Shown here in pieces: positions 51,421 through 63,564 of a DNA stretch of 64,000 bases. The stretch is from Apostichopus japonicus (Eukaryota; Echinodermata; Holothuroidea; Aspidochirotida; Stichopodidae). The notes below the pieces were generated by a model. That model searched no databases. It was not told the DNA's origin and was given only the letters and a program-made list of their open reading frames with translations. Location: NCBI RefSeq assembly GCF_037975245.1, contig NC_092566.1, positions 3,908,001 through 3,972,000 of the forward strand, given 5' to 3'. The position numbers and the translations under genes are program-made. Position 1 is the first letter of the stretch; each line of letters begins with the position of its first letter.

Positions 51421-52924
51421 AGGTTACTTTTGATGATTTTAAATTGTAGCAAATTCCACATTATCTTGAGTAAACTTGTTAGTAAGTTAAAAATTAATGT
51501 AGGCCTAGCAAACCATGCTTTGTTGTGGCCCAGGCCACCTTGATATTTTTCTTACAAATTTATTAAAACTATATAAAATATATAATAAAAAGTACAATTT
51601 TTAAATTTGTTTTAGTAAGCTAATAATGCATTTAGAAATGATGTACTCTGAAAATCTTACACCACACTTTCACAGCACACTATCACAGCACAGTCTTCCA
51701 CTTGTGTGGGTTTTTCCCCATTGTTTTGTCACAAAGAGTAATTTTCATATACTGGCTTAAAACCACCATAGTAACTAGGTTTGTCACGCATGTGCAGGAA
51801 ACAATTGCTCAAAAACTTCCTTATGGGTCTGGATTGTACTGTATGTCTTGGCCTAGTTAGACACACAAACAAGAAATCTGTCTGCAAAGGTCAGAGATGG
51901 TGTGACAGCTAGCTACCTACCCTGCAGCAGCCCTCAACTCTTATTTGACTTTACCCTGTCTTTGTCATGGAAAGTCCACTAGAACCCTCTTTTCTCAGGA
52001 CTATTGGGCTGTTCTTATTTTCATAGCTAGTGACCTTTATGTACTCGCTATTGCTTCATGCAGTAAACGGCATAAAGTCTCCCGATCTGAAAGCCCAGCG
52101 GCACTTTCAGTTTTGTTAAACATTTTACAAACAGAGAGAGAGAAAATAATTAGGAGATAATCTCTCTAAATATGGAAAAAAAGTCATATCGGTGGAGGAG
52201 CTATGTGAGATGGACTGGGATATGGATTGGGAGTTGATGGTGTATTATTTGTGTAGGTACTATTTGCATCCAAAGAAAGGGTTTCATATATTGTTCAGTA
52301 GGGCAAAGAAACTATTCTTCTGAACTTATGAAGGAAATTTGGTTTTGAGTCAGAGAGATTGATTCATACTCAATGATCTGCTGTGTATCACGATTCTGTT
52401 AATATCATGTCCTGGTGTTTCCTCATTATACTCTGAATATCAAATTAATCAAATTAAGTGGTTACTGCTATCATCAAGTATACTTCTTCCTGTCTTAATA
52501 CGCTTTTCGGATTATGATTTTGACATTCAGTCAGTCGTTGGGTACAGTGTTAAAAGATATTCGTCAGTCAATGTGCAAACTTGTTGTGCCCCACTGCTGT
52601 GCAAGGAATGACAGAGTCAACTGTGGCCACTCCTCAAGAACAGTATTAAGTTAAAACCAGACTGCACTTTCTCATGAGCTCATCATAGCTCAATCACCAT
52701 GCACCTCATTTAGCATGCTGACAGAATGTCCCAGGACCGGGCGCAATCCTAGGGAAAGGTCAAAAGTATGAGACAACAGGCTGGAGGATATTGGATTAAT
52801 TAGCTGTGTCTGTTTTCATTTCTGGTGTGTACCAGAGACTCCTGCAGTAGTATAGCATTTGATTCAAGTAGTCTGTGAGATGTTGACTTCACTAACACAT
52901 GATTTGATTTGATCCACGGAAGCT

Positions 52925-52982
52925 GGAGGAGGGAGAGAGGGAGGGAGGTAGGAGGGAGGGAGGTAGGAGGGAGGTAGGAGGA
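52925..52982 (+). repeat. Purine minisatellite (GGAGGGAGGTA)
   Basis: Short GGAGGGAGGTAGGAGGGA units repeat several times in CCAR1 intron 3. Purine-only strand, able in principle to form triplex or G-rich structures. Confidence 0.85.
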
Positions 52983-55900
52983 ACATGTGAATGGGAAAGG
53001 GAGGGTGATAGATGTCTTACAGAATATTCACAGGTTAGTTTTGATTCATAATTGAGAAGCATATCAGTATCATATCTGACTTAGTAGTATTGGGTTTTTA
53101 CAAATGCTGAATCTGGTGCTCACTTAATTCTTGGACAAATTTAACTCACTTGCTCTACATTAGTCAGATATTTATTTGGAATTTTGAGCACATTGTATGG
53201 CAAGGAATCACAAAGCCAACTGGCTTTCTGGATTTTTTTCTTTTTGGTCTGTGGGTCTGTTTGTGTATATTGTGTGAGCTAAATTTCTTGTGTCATTGTA
53301 TGGTCTTTCATGAAGTGCCTCTAGACTTACTTGAGATTCAGTCTTTTAAATATCCTACCCTCTGAGAACTTGGTATCTAAGCAGCCTTTCAAGAACATTG
53401 AACTCTGGGTAGATGAAATGTACATGTTTTTCGGTGATGAAAGCGCTAAGAAAGTTGGTTATAACAGCACAAGGTCATTTTTGCTTGCCTGTGCAGATGA
53501 AATCCAGCCATTCTGAAAGGAGAGAGCTTTATAATCATATTTGTGTTAAATGAAGCTTTCATATGCGCGGTTGTTAAACCCACTTTTGTCAACGGCATTG
53601 ACTAGTGAGTTGTAATGGAGAAAAGAAAATAACACTGATCTTGTGCAAAGTTTGTCATTAAATCACCCAAGTGTGTTATCCCTTTTTTAGTCAGTAGAAG
53701 GTGAATATTTCTTTCTTGCATGCATGCATTTCACTGCATCAGAAAATAAGAGAAAATGGTTTATTCAATTTTTACAACAGAAAAGGCTTCTATTTTTTTT
53801 GCTTTTGTTGATTGCAATTGTATTGAGTGTTTTATTCAGTTGATAGATTGACAAGGTTCTTACCCAGTAGTGACAATTTTAGTGTACAAGTGCAAACTTA
53901 AAAGATAACAATATTATGTGCATTGGCAATAAACAAAACAAACATGAAAAGTAACACATGATAAGGAGCAAGTAAAACATGAACATGACAAGTGCATTTG
54001 GGAGTTCCTCTTGGTTGTGGTTTGTGAGCATGCATGACTTTCTGGAGATCAGGAGTGGTATTACAGTGTGTCTTGTGGAAATAATTTGAAACTTTGTTGT
54101 TTTAAGCAAATTATGACTATCGGTAATTTTAAAAAAATGCACCGTATCAAACAAATGCTGCAGCACAATCCATCTCAGCTAAGATGAATCAATGTCAAGC
54201 AATAGAGAAAAAAATCTCTTCAGACCAGCAGTGCCTATTGTGTGAGATGAGCGCACAGAGGATTTTATCCCATGCAGCTTAGCTGCAGCCCTCTCAGCAT
54301 CCTACTTTTGACATGGTACCTTAATGTGCTAATCAATCTCCAAATTTGGTAAGGTTGTTCGGAATCTCTGGCAACTATTGCGTCGTTCTCGGGTAGTTGC
54401 CACACGAAACTTTCCATTGCTCAGTTGATCTGTTAACGTCATCTAGCATGCCCAGTGGGCACTGTACTTTTACAGATGTTTATATATGACGTCCCTTGAA
54501 ATTAAGTTTGGTCTGAGAGCAAATCTCTTTGCGGTATGTGTGATTCATTTCAGGTCAAGTCTGGATGCCTTGTCATCATTTACTGAAATTTTCAAGTGGA
54601 AACTTGCAATTTGCATTACAACTCGACATATATATCGGCACGGCTGCATTTAAAGGGTCTGTACAGGCAAATTAGAAAAATTGTAAAACAAGACTTGTGT
54701 GGCTTGGAAAAAACAAAAACAAACAAACATCTAATTCATGTTAGCCACCGATGGAATCTCTTAAGACCATACCTAGGGGGAGTTGGGTACTACTGTGCAT
54801 GCTCACCAAACCCTTTGTGGGATTGTGAATTTGACACCCAGGCATTGAATTGCACTCCTTTTGTTCCAGTTTCTGACTAAAGCAATGGTTTCAAACCAAA
54901 TCTACCATTTGTCTCTAAACTTAAACAGTGTCAAGGCATGCTAGTAATTTTCCATTCCAGGCTTCTGGGAAAACTACTACTTTCCACAGGATGTTGTAGT
55001 GCTTCTCAAGTACCATTGAAATCTTTCCAAAGTGTATACATCTGACCTGTGTGTTTTGATCAATCAACCGAATATTTTGATGACAATGATTGGGTATAAA
55101 CGTTGAATGCAATCACCACAATGTTTGTTTTTCTTGTTGGTAGATCATTATTATGTTACAGATCTATCTCTTTGATCACAGTCTTTTCCGGTTAAACATT
55201 GCCGATGTTTTATTATTTATCATACCGTATAATTGTATAATTGTATATTTCCATGCATTCTTGGTGAGACTCTTTGGAGGCCATGGGTATTAAGCAAGGG
55301 TATTAAGCAAGTGTCTGTGGGTGAAAGAAAATAGGGAAAGTGGATGCTTTAGCCAGAATAGTAGCTTAGACAGTTTGTGAAACTTTCAGCCCAACTTGTA
55401 GGGTCCCCCCCTTCCATTTCCAATTGAATGTTTTGACCATAGGTGAAAGCCTTTAGGAGATTTATTAAATTTTACTTTGCAAAAAAAAAAGCCAGAATAT
55501 ATGTTTGGGGAATAATTTATGCATAATGACACTGCAAAGTACTATGGAAAATGGTCAATATGGTTTACAAGTCCAAAGAAATATAGCAATTTATACATCA
55601 GAATGTAGTATTAGGAGGTGATACAATTAAGAGCCTTAAAACTGCTTTACAAAATTGGAACATTAAGTTATTCCAAGATGTTACATAGATCTGTCCATAT
55701 AAAATGCAGGACTAGTCTAACAGATAAAATCACCTCTAGTTTAACTTAATCTACCTTGTCTAGATTTTTTATTTCATTAAGCTCGAAATAATTGTTGGTG
55801 CAATTATTCATGTTTCAACAAATCATGCTGTCAAGATAAAAATTGGAAACTAATTAATAATGTTTTTAGGTAAAATAGGAAAAGAACAACACACGTTTAG

Positions 55901-57460
55901 TTTATTTCCAATAATTTTCTCGAAAAAACTTTGGCAAATGGATATGCGTGCTACTAAATATTTGCCACCAAGTTGACACCAAATACTGTAGCCATGGTCC
56001 CTCGCTTGAAATGTAATATTGAACAATACCCTTTAAACAAATTGAAGTAGTTCTGGTACAGATTGGTATGGTAGATTGCATCCAGATGCTGAATTCATCT
56101 CTCTCTGACATGTCCAGTCTTGAAGCATTACATGTCTATGACTCTGTGAAGCTTCATTGCTTCTGGTTGACTTTCCTGTGTATATCCACTGGACCAATGG
56201 TTGAAGGGAACCAGTTATATTTAGAAAAAGTTACTTCATTTTGAGTTCAACAATGGAAATCTGCACAAAAAAGGTGAAGGGGGGGGGGGAAATATCCATA
56301 TTGTGTCAAATTAGGCGGGAAACAAAACAACGAAAATGAAAACAACAGAAATTTAAGGTCAACACTGATCCGTGTCAGACCAGAGCTGCGTTTGCATTAC
56401 GAATTTAACACAGAGCAGGGTCTAACCCTCCCTCGGTCTGACTCTATCACACGGTTCAAATCTCATTGTCTGATCCATGTCTACACTACATATCAGATCC
56501 AGAGTGCCAGGGTTTACGGTCTAGCGTAAACAGAGCCTTTAAGTACTTGCTGTTTGTAGTAGCTCATGGATTTGACAATAAGACACAGGTACAGACATGA
56601 TGATCTGCTTTGTGTCGCTTCTCCCCCCCCCCCCAAGCCTTTCCTTTCTCTTTTCCTCTTCTTTGTATGTCTGTCTCTTTATCCATCATGAAAGTCAGTC
56701 ATGGTTGTTAAGTGACTTTTACTTTCCATCAGTATTCTGTCTGTTGTGTCAGGTATAAACAAATGTGAAAGGAATCTCTCCATCTCAGTTTGGATAGTTA
56801 CATGTGTTGTTACTGTACTAAGACATAATATCAAACTGTGGGAAGTTGTAAACCAGGAGGGGAATTGCCAAAATGACATACGATACCAACAGGAAGATAC
56901 CTGGATACATACTAACCTTCTAGGATTGATTGGTGTGTAAACATGATATATTGGTCTGCTTAAAGAACATGGTGTGGCAGCTGATACCTAGGTGACGCTG
57001 TTATCACAGTGTGACTGTCAGAGCTAGGCCAACCAGGTGTGGTAATTTAGTTAAAACTGGGTCATGTTGACAGGGATACCTGATGATAAGAATACAGAAC
57101 AAAGGTTTAAGCAACAATAATACAATGATCACAGAGTGTTCATCTCTCAATCAAGTCTACAAGTTTGTGCAACTTAAATCAACTTCCAAAATCTTGAGAT
57201 TTTTGCATGTCCCAAAATTGAAGTAATAAAATGTAAAATTGATAAATGTGTTATATTGAATAGATGGCAGGCATATCAAAGTATAGTTGAATTTTGTCTG
57301 GCTTTTTCAAACTGACTGTATCATCATAGGTAGATCCGTAACTTGATGGAAAGTTGGAGAGCATTTGTCACAATATGCTGTTTAATATCTTTAGCAATCC
57401 TGAACGTTTGGAGGGAGGCATGATGTGTTTTCACAAACGTTCCAACTTTTTCTTTTACAG

Positions 57461-57575
57461 CACTGTTAAAGGTGTCATGCCAAAAGTAGGGGAAAAGGTC
57501 TTGGTGGAAGCCACATTTAACCCCAATATGCCTTTCAAGTGGAATGCTACTCGTGTGCAACCTCTTCCAAACCAG
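57461..57575 (+). CDS. CCAR1: CCAR1 coding exon 4 (second half of S1-like domain)
   Basis: The acceptor TTTCTTTTACAG lies at 57460 and the donor CAG|GTAAGA follows 57575. The exon is 115 nt, phase 2 to 0, residues about 150-188. It completes the S1-like domain. VGEKVLVEATFNPNMPFKWN is nearly the same as the vertebrate CCAR1 segment, and the exon ends in QPLPNQ, matching QTLPNQ. The splice with the previous exon restores a Ser codon and gives an uninterrupted domain. It is preceded by a 6.5-kb intron. Confidence 0.95.
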
Positions 57576-57935
57576 GTAAGAGTTTGCAAATATTTATTCA
57601 AAGAATTTGCAGGTGGGAACTTTTTTTCAACAATTTGCAATATCACACAGGAAGAATATTGTTGTTGGCTTGTCCCCACCAAAAACATTTTTATACACAA
57701 CGTTAGCTAGGCCTGCTATTGAAAGTGTAGACATTGGTGTATGACAAGTCTTGTGAAATTGCTTGGTAATAGTAACATATATACTCTCTTGAGGTATTTA
57801 GGCACCGTTTCCGATGATAATGTGGGAAACGATACCAACATACAATTTGAAATATCATTGTTACTCAAGTATTCTTGTGGCAGAAGACATTTTGCCTAAC
57901 ATAAGCCAATTTGCCTTAACAGGAAAACAATACTC

Positions 57936-58655
57936 TTATTGCTATGAATAAGTTTGTTTCTATGGATGTAATGATTAAAAAAGCCAACCAAATCGGCGAG
58001 ATAGGTTATGAAAATTGACAAGGATTCTCCTACAAACTTGCTATTAATAAGTTTGTTTCTATCTATGTAATGATTAAAAAAGCCAACGAATCGGAAAGAT
58101 AGGGGATGAAAATTGACAAGGATTCTCCTAAAAACTGCAATTCCCTCCATGAAGTTGAGACCAGTATGACTCCTGTAGATGGAAATCCAAGATGAATATT
58201 AACATGTGTAGGTCTTCACAATGTTATGGACTTTACCAGTTTGGTTAGGTTTGCATTTGATTGGAGTGCATAAGTGGATTGAATACAGGTAAGTATTGTC
58301 GTTCATAAATACCCAAACAAGATCCAGGTTTTGGATATTTCTATAATTTATGTAATAATGATTAAAAAAGCCAACCAAATCAGAGAGATAGGTGATGGAA
58401 ATTGACAAGGATTCACCTAAAAACTGCAATTCCCTCCATGAAGTTGAGACCAGTATGACTCCTGTAGATCTGGAAATCCAAGATGAATATAAACATGTCT
58501 AGGTCTTCACAATGTTATGGACTTTACCAGTTTGGTTAGGTTAACATTTGATTGGAGTGCATAAGTGGATTGAATACAGGTAAGTATTGTCGTTCATAAA
58601 TACCCAAACCAGATCCAGGGTTTGGATTTTTCTATAATTTATGTAATAAGGAGAA
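57936..58655 (+). repeat. Tandem duplication in CCAR1 intron 4 (about 99-bp and about 290-bp units)
   Basis: GATTAAAAAAGCCAAC recurs at 57973, 58072 and 58360. The block from 58072 to about 58355 is repeated almost base for base from 58360 to about 58645, including GTTGAGACCAGTATGACTCC and the tail ATACAGGTAAGTATTGTCG. Each large unit ends with the hairpin-bearing family A tail. Two short in-frame peptides on the - strand here are mere repeat products. Confidence 0.85.
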
Positions 58656-58695
58656 AACCAACCATTTCTGACCTACCTGGTCTTCTTTCACACAG

Positions 58696-58819
58696 GTTCC
58701 ACCTTCAGGGAGCAACCTTACTGCTCAGCAGTTGAGTGCAGTGGGTATCAACCAGATGGTTCAACAACAGTCCGGAGGGATGAACCCCCCACCACCTCTA
58801 ATGGGTATGGGCATGCATA
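58696..58819 (+). CDS. CCAR1: CCAR1 coding exon 5 (Gln/Pro/Met-rich linker)
   Basis: The acceptor TTCTTTCACACAG lies at 58695 and the donor A|GTAAGT follows 58819. The exon is 124 nt, phase 0 to 1, residues about 189-230. It encodes a polar linker with GINQMVQQQSGG and a short Pro run, then PLMGMGMH. Vertebrate CCAR1 has a much longer Gln/Pro-rich stretch here, so this linker is shortened. It was placed by frame continuity between the S1-like exon and the Arg/Glu-rich exon, as it has little sequence conservation of its own. Confidence 0.88.
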
Positions 58820-59050
58820 GTAAGTATGCATACATTATATAACTATTTGATTATTACTGATACAGCAGAACGTAAAAATGTAAGATTGGCATTTCTGTTT
58901 TTCCTCCTGTTATGACCTCAGACTTTTCTGCTGTATATATCTCAATGTAATAATTAGAATTATTGTATAGTTTTCCTGTTTCCATCTTGCCGTTGTGGTT
59001 GTTTTTCTGTTTTAAGTTTTTTCCTTTCTCAATATGTGTTCAATCTGTAG

Positions 59051-59393
59051 ATCAGCAACAAGGTATTCTTGGCAATCCTCCGCAAGCTGCCCTGAACTCG
59101 ATTTCCAATCGTCGAAATGACACCGACCGTAGGAGGATAGATAGAAACAGAGAGAGGGAAGAGAGGGAGCGAGAGAGGATCAGAGAGCAACAGGAGAGGG
59201 ACAATAGAGACCGTAAGAGAGAACAGCGAGAACGAGAACACCGTGAGCAAGAGAGGAAGGAGAAAGAACGTGAGAAAGAGAGAGATCGTTCGCCCGTAAA
59301 GATTCGCTCCAGGTCCCCCCGTAGATCACCAAAAAGAGCTAGGAAGTCTGCCCCCAGATACGTCGTTCAGGTTCCAAGGTTTCCATTAGATAT
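59051..59393 (+). CDS. CCAR1: CCAR1 coding exon 6 (Arg/Glu/Asp-rich, RS-like region)
   Basis: The acceptor CAATCTGTAG lies at 59050 and the donor TAT|GTGAGT follows 59393. The exon is 343 nt, phase 1 to 2, residues about 230-344. After a short polar start it becomes a run of alternating Arg, Glu and Asp with a predicted charged helix, then SPVKIRSRSPRRSPKRARKS. This parallels the RERERERRRSRERSPxRKRSRE region of vertebrate CCAR1, an RS-like and probably nuclear-localising segment. It ends in APRYVVQVPRFPLD, equivalent to VPRYTVQFSKFSLD. The codons are dominated by AGA/GAG, so the exon is also a GA-rich DNA tract. The frame runs into TGA directly after the donor, so splicing is required. Confidence 0.93.
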
Positions 59394-59765
59394 GTGAGTA
59401 CAAATTTGTTTATGTCATTCAGAGAAAGCAATCTAGTTTCTGCCCAATAGAATACTGAATATTATTGTTGAAGTTGTGCTATGGATTTGCCAGAATGCGG
59501 GGGGGGGTTAGGGTTAAAATATTTATTTGATATATTTTTATCTATTGAGACAGGTATTGGTACCATACAGCAAGAGTAATGTGCCTTATAGTGTGTGAAC
59601 TGGTCCAGGCATATTGTTACCTAGAATTTTATCTTTTCATGGTTTTGCTTTGGAGTTAGATATTGTAAGATTCTTTAACTGCTTACCATATTCCAGCATC
59701 ACTCTCCTGAAAGATATCGATGTAGACTGTCTTGTAATATAGATTTCCAATGTTTTCTCTTCCAG

Positions 59766-59991
59766 TTCAAATGCTAACGTACTGGAGTTGCGAAAGCGTT
59801 ACACAAATCTGTATATACCAAGCGACTTCTTCTTGGCCGGTTGCTCGTATCAAGATGCATTCCCCCTGGGCCGTCCTTTCAACACAGCCCATCCCTGTGG
59901 TTTCCACATGATGCCAAAAGACGTTGAGCCAATATCGAAAAACAATGCAGTTTTGGAGCCTCCAGATATCAGTTACCAGTTCTCTGCTAAG
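59766..59991 (+). CDS. CCAR1: CCAR1 coding exon 7 (conserved block before DBC1 domain)
   Basis: The acceptor TCTTCCAG lies at 59765 and the donor AAG|GTAGGG follows 59991. The exon is 226 nt, phase 2 to 0, residues about 344-419. ELRKRYTNLYIPSDFFLAG aligns with ELRRRYQNLYIPSDFFDAQ of vertebrates, followed by DAFPLGRPF and AVLEPPDISYQFSAK (vertebrate AILDPPDADHLYSAK). This block has no known catalysis and is diagnostic for CCAR proteins. The intron before it is 372 bp and the one after it 769 bp. Confidence 0.95.
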
Positions 59992-60760
59992 GTAGGGGTT
60001 GGTAATGTAATGTATACATTTGTTGTCACATATTTCCACTGTCTGCATGGCGGAAATGGCGTTGATGTTCTAAGGTTTCTACGGTATTGAAGGCATGCAG
60101 CAGCACCAGCAGTAGGTGTACGTGTAGTAAAGGGCGGTTGTACATGATAGTATGTTCCGGCCAGCTGCATCCGTAGCGGAGTGACGACCCAGCGGATTAT
60201 TAGTCTATAATTCTCTTGTATATACACAAGCAAGAGAATGCCGACGGTTCTTTGAGGACTATGGCAAAACAGCAGCAGCATTTCCACTGTTATTAAGAGA
60301 TATTTGTGGAAACATTGAGTATTGTGATTTATGCTAATTGGCCAGATAAAACTTTATCTGTATATCTGGATTAACTACATATCCAGTTATATCTGGCTTT
60401 ATAAGGCCAGATTGAATTTGATCTGGAATAACTGTATGTAAGTTGTAAAATATAGGAAATAAGTATCCAAAACTGGACTATTGTTGAGAGTAACTTTTCA
60501 GCTTGATCAGTTATCTCTGTTCTGGTACGGAGACCCATACAGGGAGCAAGACATATTTTATAAAAATACAGATGTTTTTGAATGTTTCTTGCTTCCACAA
60601 GTCAATAACATATTCTACTCTTTAATTAGATTGAAGAATATAACTGGAAAAAAAGAGAAAACAATTTTTTTCTTTAATGATCACATAGAGGAATGGAGTA
60701 GAGAAGCTGATGAATCACATGGTGCATGAAAAATGTTCTTGTCAATGTATCACCTGATAG

Positions 60761-61041
60761 GTCATGCTGCTTACTAGTGTCAGTGAGGAAGAATTTTACA
60801 GGAACTGCTGTGCGAGAGTGGAAGACTCAATCGACGTCAGGGACAATTTTCAGCATCCAGCTCGTATTCTCAGCTTTCTAGTCGGGTCGAGGGGCAAGAA
60901 CGAAGTCATGGCCATTGGCGGACCTTGGTCACCTTCTCTGGACGGCGCTGATCCAGCTAATGATAAAAGTGTTCTGATTCGGACAGCTATAAGAACAACT
61001 AAGGCATTGGCCGGTATTGACCTAAGTGCTTGCGGACAATG
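60761..61041 (+). CDS. CCAR1: CCAR1 coding exon 8 (DBC1 / inactive Nudix-like domain)
   Basis: The acceptor CACCTGATAG lies at 60760 and the donor TG|GTAAGA follows 61041. The exon is 281 nt, phase 0 to 2, residues about 420-513. It starts VMLLTSVSEEEFYRNCCA and contains FQHPARILSFLVG, MAIGGPWSPSLDG and SVLIRTAIRTTKALAGIDLS, all near-identical in position to vertebrate CCAR1. The domain resembles Nudix hydrolases but lacks their catalytic Nudix box, and is proposed to bind NAD-related ligands or SIRT1-type partners; that is family knowledge. The acceptor pyrimidine tract is weak, but frame and homology fix it. Confidence 0.95.
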
Positions 61042-63564
61042 GTAAGACATTAGTTGCTTCAAATTGCTAAGGAGACTTTGAAGGAAAAAAACAAAATTGG
61101 AAGATCAACCTTGTTTTTCTAAACACGCCAAATTTCACTCTCTCCGATTTTTACTGCCAAAACTCCTCGTTAGTTTGATGAGCTTAAAACCTATGCCTCA
61201 TTCAGAGTTCCCTTATTAACAGGGTTTGCTCTCTAACTAAAACTTGCATTGTATTTGGTCTCTTAAAATGAAACAATGGTTTCCTATTTCACTTGCTCAT
61301 TGACAACGTAAAGTTAACCTTTAACGATCCAGCAAAGTTTGTGTGGGTGTAGTTGAAACCCAAAACTTCCTTGGCGCCAAGCAAGCTGAATGATCACAGA
61401 CTTTTTCTCCTGAAAAGTTTGATAGAGATAGTTTTCTCTAACAGGGCTCGCTCCATACTTGTTGAAATTTGGCAGTTTTCGAGGAAAAGGAGTTTCTGAC
61501 TTAATTGGTCTCACAGCTATTCTTGTTGTGGTCTAACTAAGCACATAATACAGTTAATTATGTGGTTCGTTTGATGCTCAAGAGCTTTGTTGTTGCAAGC
61601 TGTAGAAGGAACGTTTTCCTCTTAACAATGCATGCTGTAGCATGAAAATTCACAATAATTGTGTGAAAACTGATTAGTTTGGTTTAAAAAGGTTTGAAAA
61701 ATATTGTAGCAATATGTGGTGTTCCGCTATATTTTGTGCAGTAGGAGCTAAGGATCAGGTTCTACAGGACTTCTTTGTCTAGGAAAGTTATGAAGTGGTT
61801 GGGAGAGGAAGGGGAGAGGTTATTAAATTGCTTCCCCCTCCGCTGTTAGCTGTTTGTAACACCAACGCATGTTGGTGGGCGTCAAAGATGGTACCTTATA
61901 GCATGAAAGCAAATTGAACAAATCGCTGTTGTGTGTTTTGCTGTCGCTTGCTTGTGCAACCTGTTGGGTGGGTCTCTGAATACCAATTTTTTTAATCTTA
62001 TCAAGTTTTAATAGTCGGACATACATGTATGTTAATTAGTGGGACTTCTTCTTTGGTAGGTAGATGCTAATAGGTAGCACAATTCAATATGCCCATGCCA
62101 CCACCACCACAACAAATTCTGCACCCCTCCCTCTCCTCATCTCCCCCCTTAAAAAATATGAAAATAGTGAGACAGTTAGTTGGGCTTTGCAAGCAATTCA
62201 GTTACAAGAAGGCTTTTAAAGATTGATGGGAAAATGTTCCCTTACTTTAGATGTATTTAAGTCTTTTTACAGAATAGTGCATATAATCATGATAGTCTTA
62301 AAAGAGAGAAACTTTTCACTCCATTTTTGGCCCTTGACTTAAGCCTGTTGGCTTTCTATGTCTGCTACAGTAAAATGGTACAATTGAATCCACCAGCTGA
62401 AAATTGCAAGTGCTTTAAGCAATTCTACTGGCTAAAATTTAATTCCCAATGGCATTTACATACTCTTATTCCAATAAGGAATAAAACACAGTGGTAATTT
62501 CTGCCCGAGCAAGATTTAGGAATAAATGGTGTAGAGGCATTCAAAATCAGGTTTTGTTTTGTGTTTTGTGGGGGGGGGGGGGGGCATGGGTAAGTTTCCA
62601 TCCATGTGTCTCAGTTCAAAAAGAAGTAGTTTTTTTGCATGCTTAATATGTTATAAATTTGCTCAGTTCATTGTGCACCAAAAAGAAAAGAAAATGCTGT
62701 TTGTCTAATGATTTTATACTACAAGGGTCTGTGATAGGAGTGTATTTCTGGTCTAATATGAATGTTTAAAGCATGAACCCTAACAATTGATATGCAGTAC
62801 CCTCTTTGTTCTATTTGTATCATCGGCTTCACCGTCAGTTTAACAAATTTAATCCACACCTAACCCCTATTCATGTAGTCGCTGACATTTTTTTGGCCTA
62901 AGAAGAAGCAAAAAGAAAACAGAGAAAAAAGTCTCTGTGGCACTATTTCTAGCAAGGAATATTTGTTAAATTTTTAAGCACTCACCGTGAGCATGCTAGT
63001 TTTTTTATATTGCTTATGCAGTTACCCTGTTGCATTTGGTTCTTCTTGTGTTCTTGAAATATAGGTCAAAGGTCACTGTGCATCTGTCAATCTCTATATG
63101 TAGATAAATTTGGCACAAAAACAAACGTGGAAAAAGACAGAAAGACCTCATTTTTACCTAACACTGTAGGTAGACATCGTCTCCCCCATTTTCAAAGTTT
63201 TTTTTTGTTTTTTTGTTTGTCTTAATATTAACCCTATTTGTATAGTCATTTTCTAAAAATTGCTATTCAAACCAAAGAAAATGCATATATCTGCAGATAT
63301 AGGTTGTGAGATTTAGCCCAAGGGATCACCTGCAACAGCAATTTTCATAGGTCCATGAAAAAGGCTTTACAGATCTTGACTAGTTAATCGGTCAATCATC
63401 GGCATGATGAAGGTTAACAGAGGTCCACAGCATCCTGTCTGCTCAGTGCCTTCATTGTTGTACTTGAATGCCTGCCCTACCCCCACCCACCCGCCCCCCT
63501 TCCAAACTGTGTCGTACAGTGGGAACTCCTTATCATTAAATTTTACCATTCAAATTCCTACTAG
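61042..63564 (+). other. CCAR1: CCAR1 intron 8 (2.5 kb)
   Basis: GTAAGA to CTACTAG. Contains a G-run at 62570-62584, the isolated DR1 site at 63063 and nothing else recognised. Confidence 0.85.
63063..63075 (+). promoter_or_regulatory. Perfect DR1 nuclear-receptor-type site in CCAR1 intron 8
   Basis: AGGTCAAAGGTCA: two AGGTCA half-sites separated by one base, the consensus for HNF4, RXR and PPAR-RXR type dimers. It stands outside any repeat array that I can see. A functional role is inference; a 13-bp exact match can be a relic of the TGACCT-rich repeats. Confidence 0.4.

Larger units (their letters stand above)
50950..57460 (+). other. CCAR1: CCAR1 intron 3 (6.5 kb)
   Basis: GTGACT to TTACAG. 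It splits the S1-like domain. It contains the family A tail at 51.4 kb, the purine minisatellite at 52.9 kb, G- and C-runs at 56280 and 56625, and otherwise AT-rich DNA without supported exons. Confidence 0.85.
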
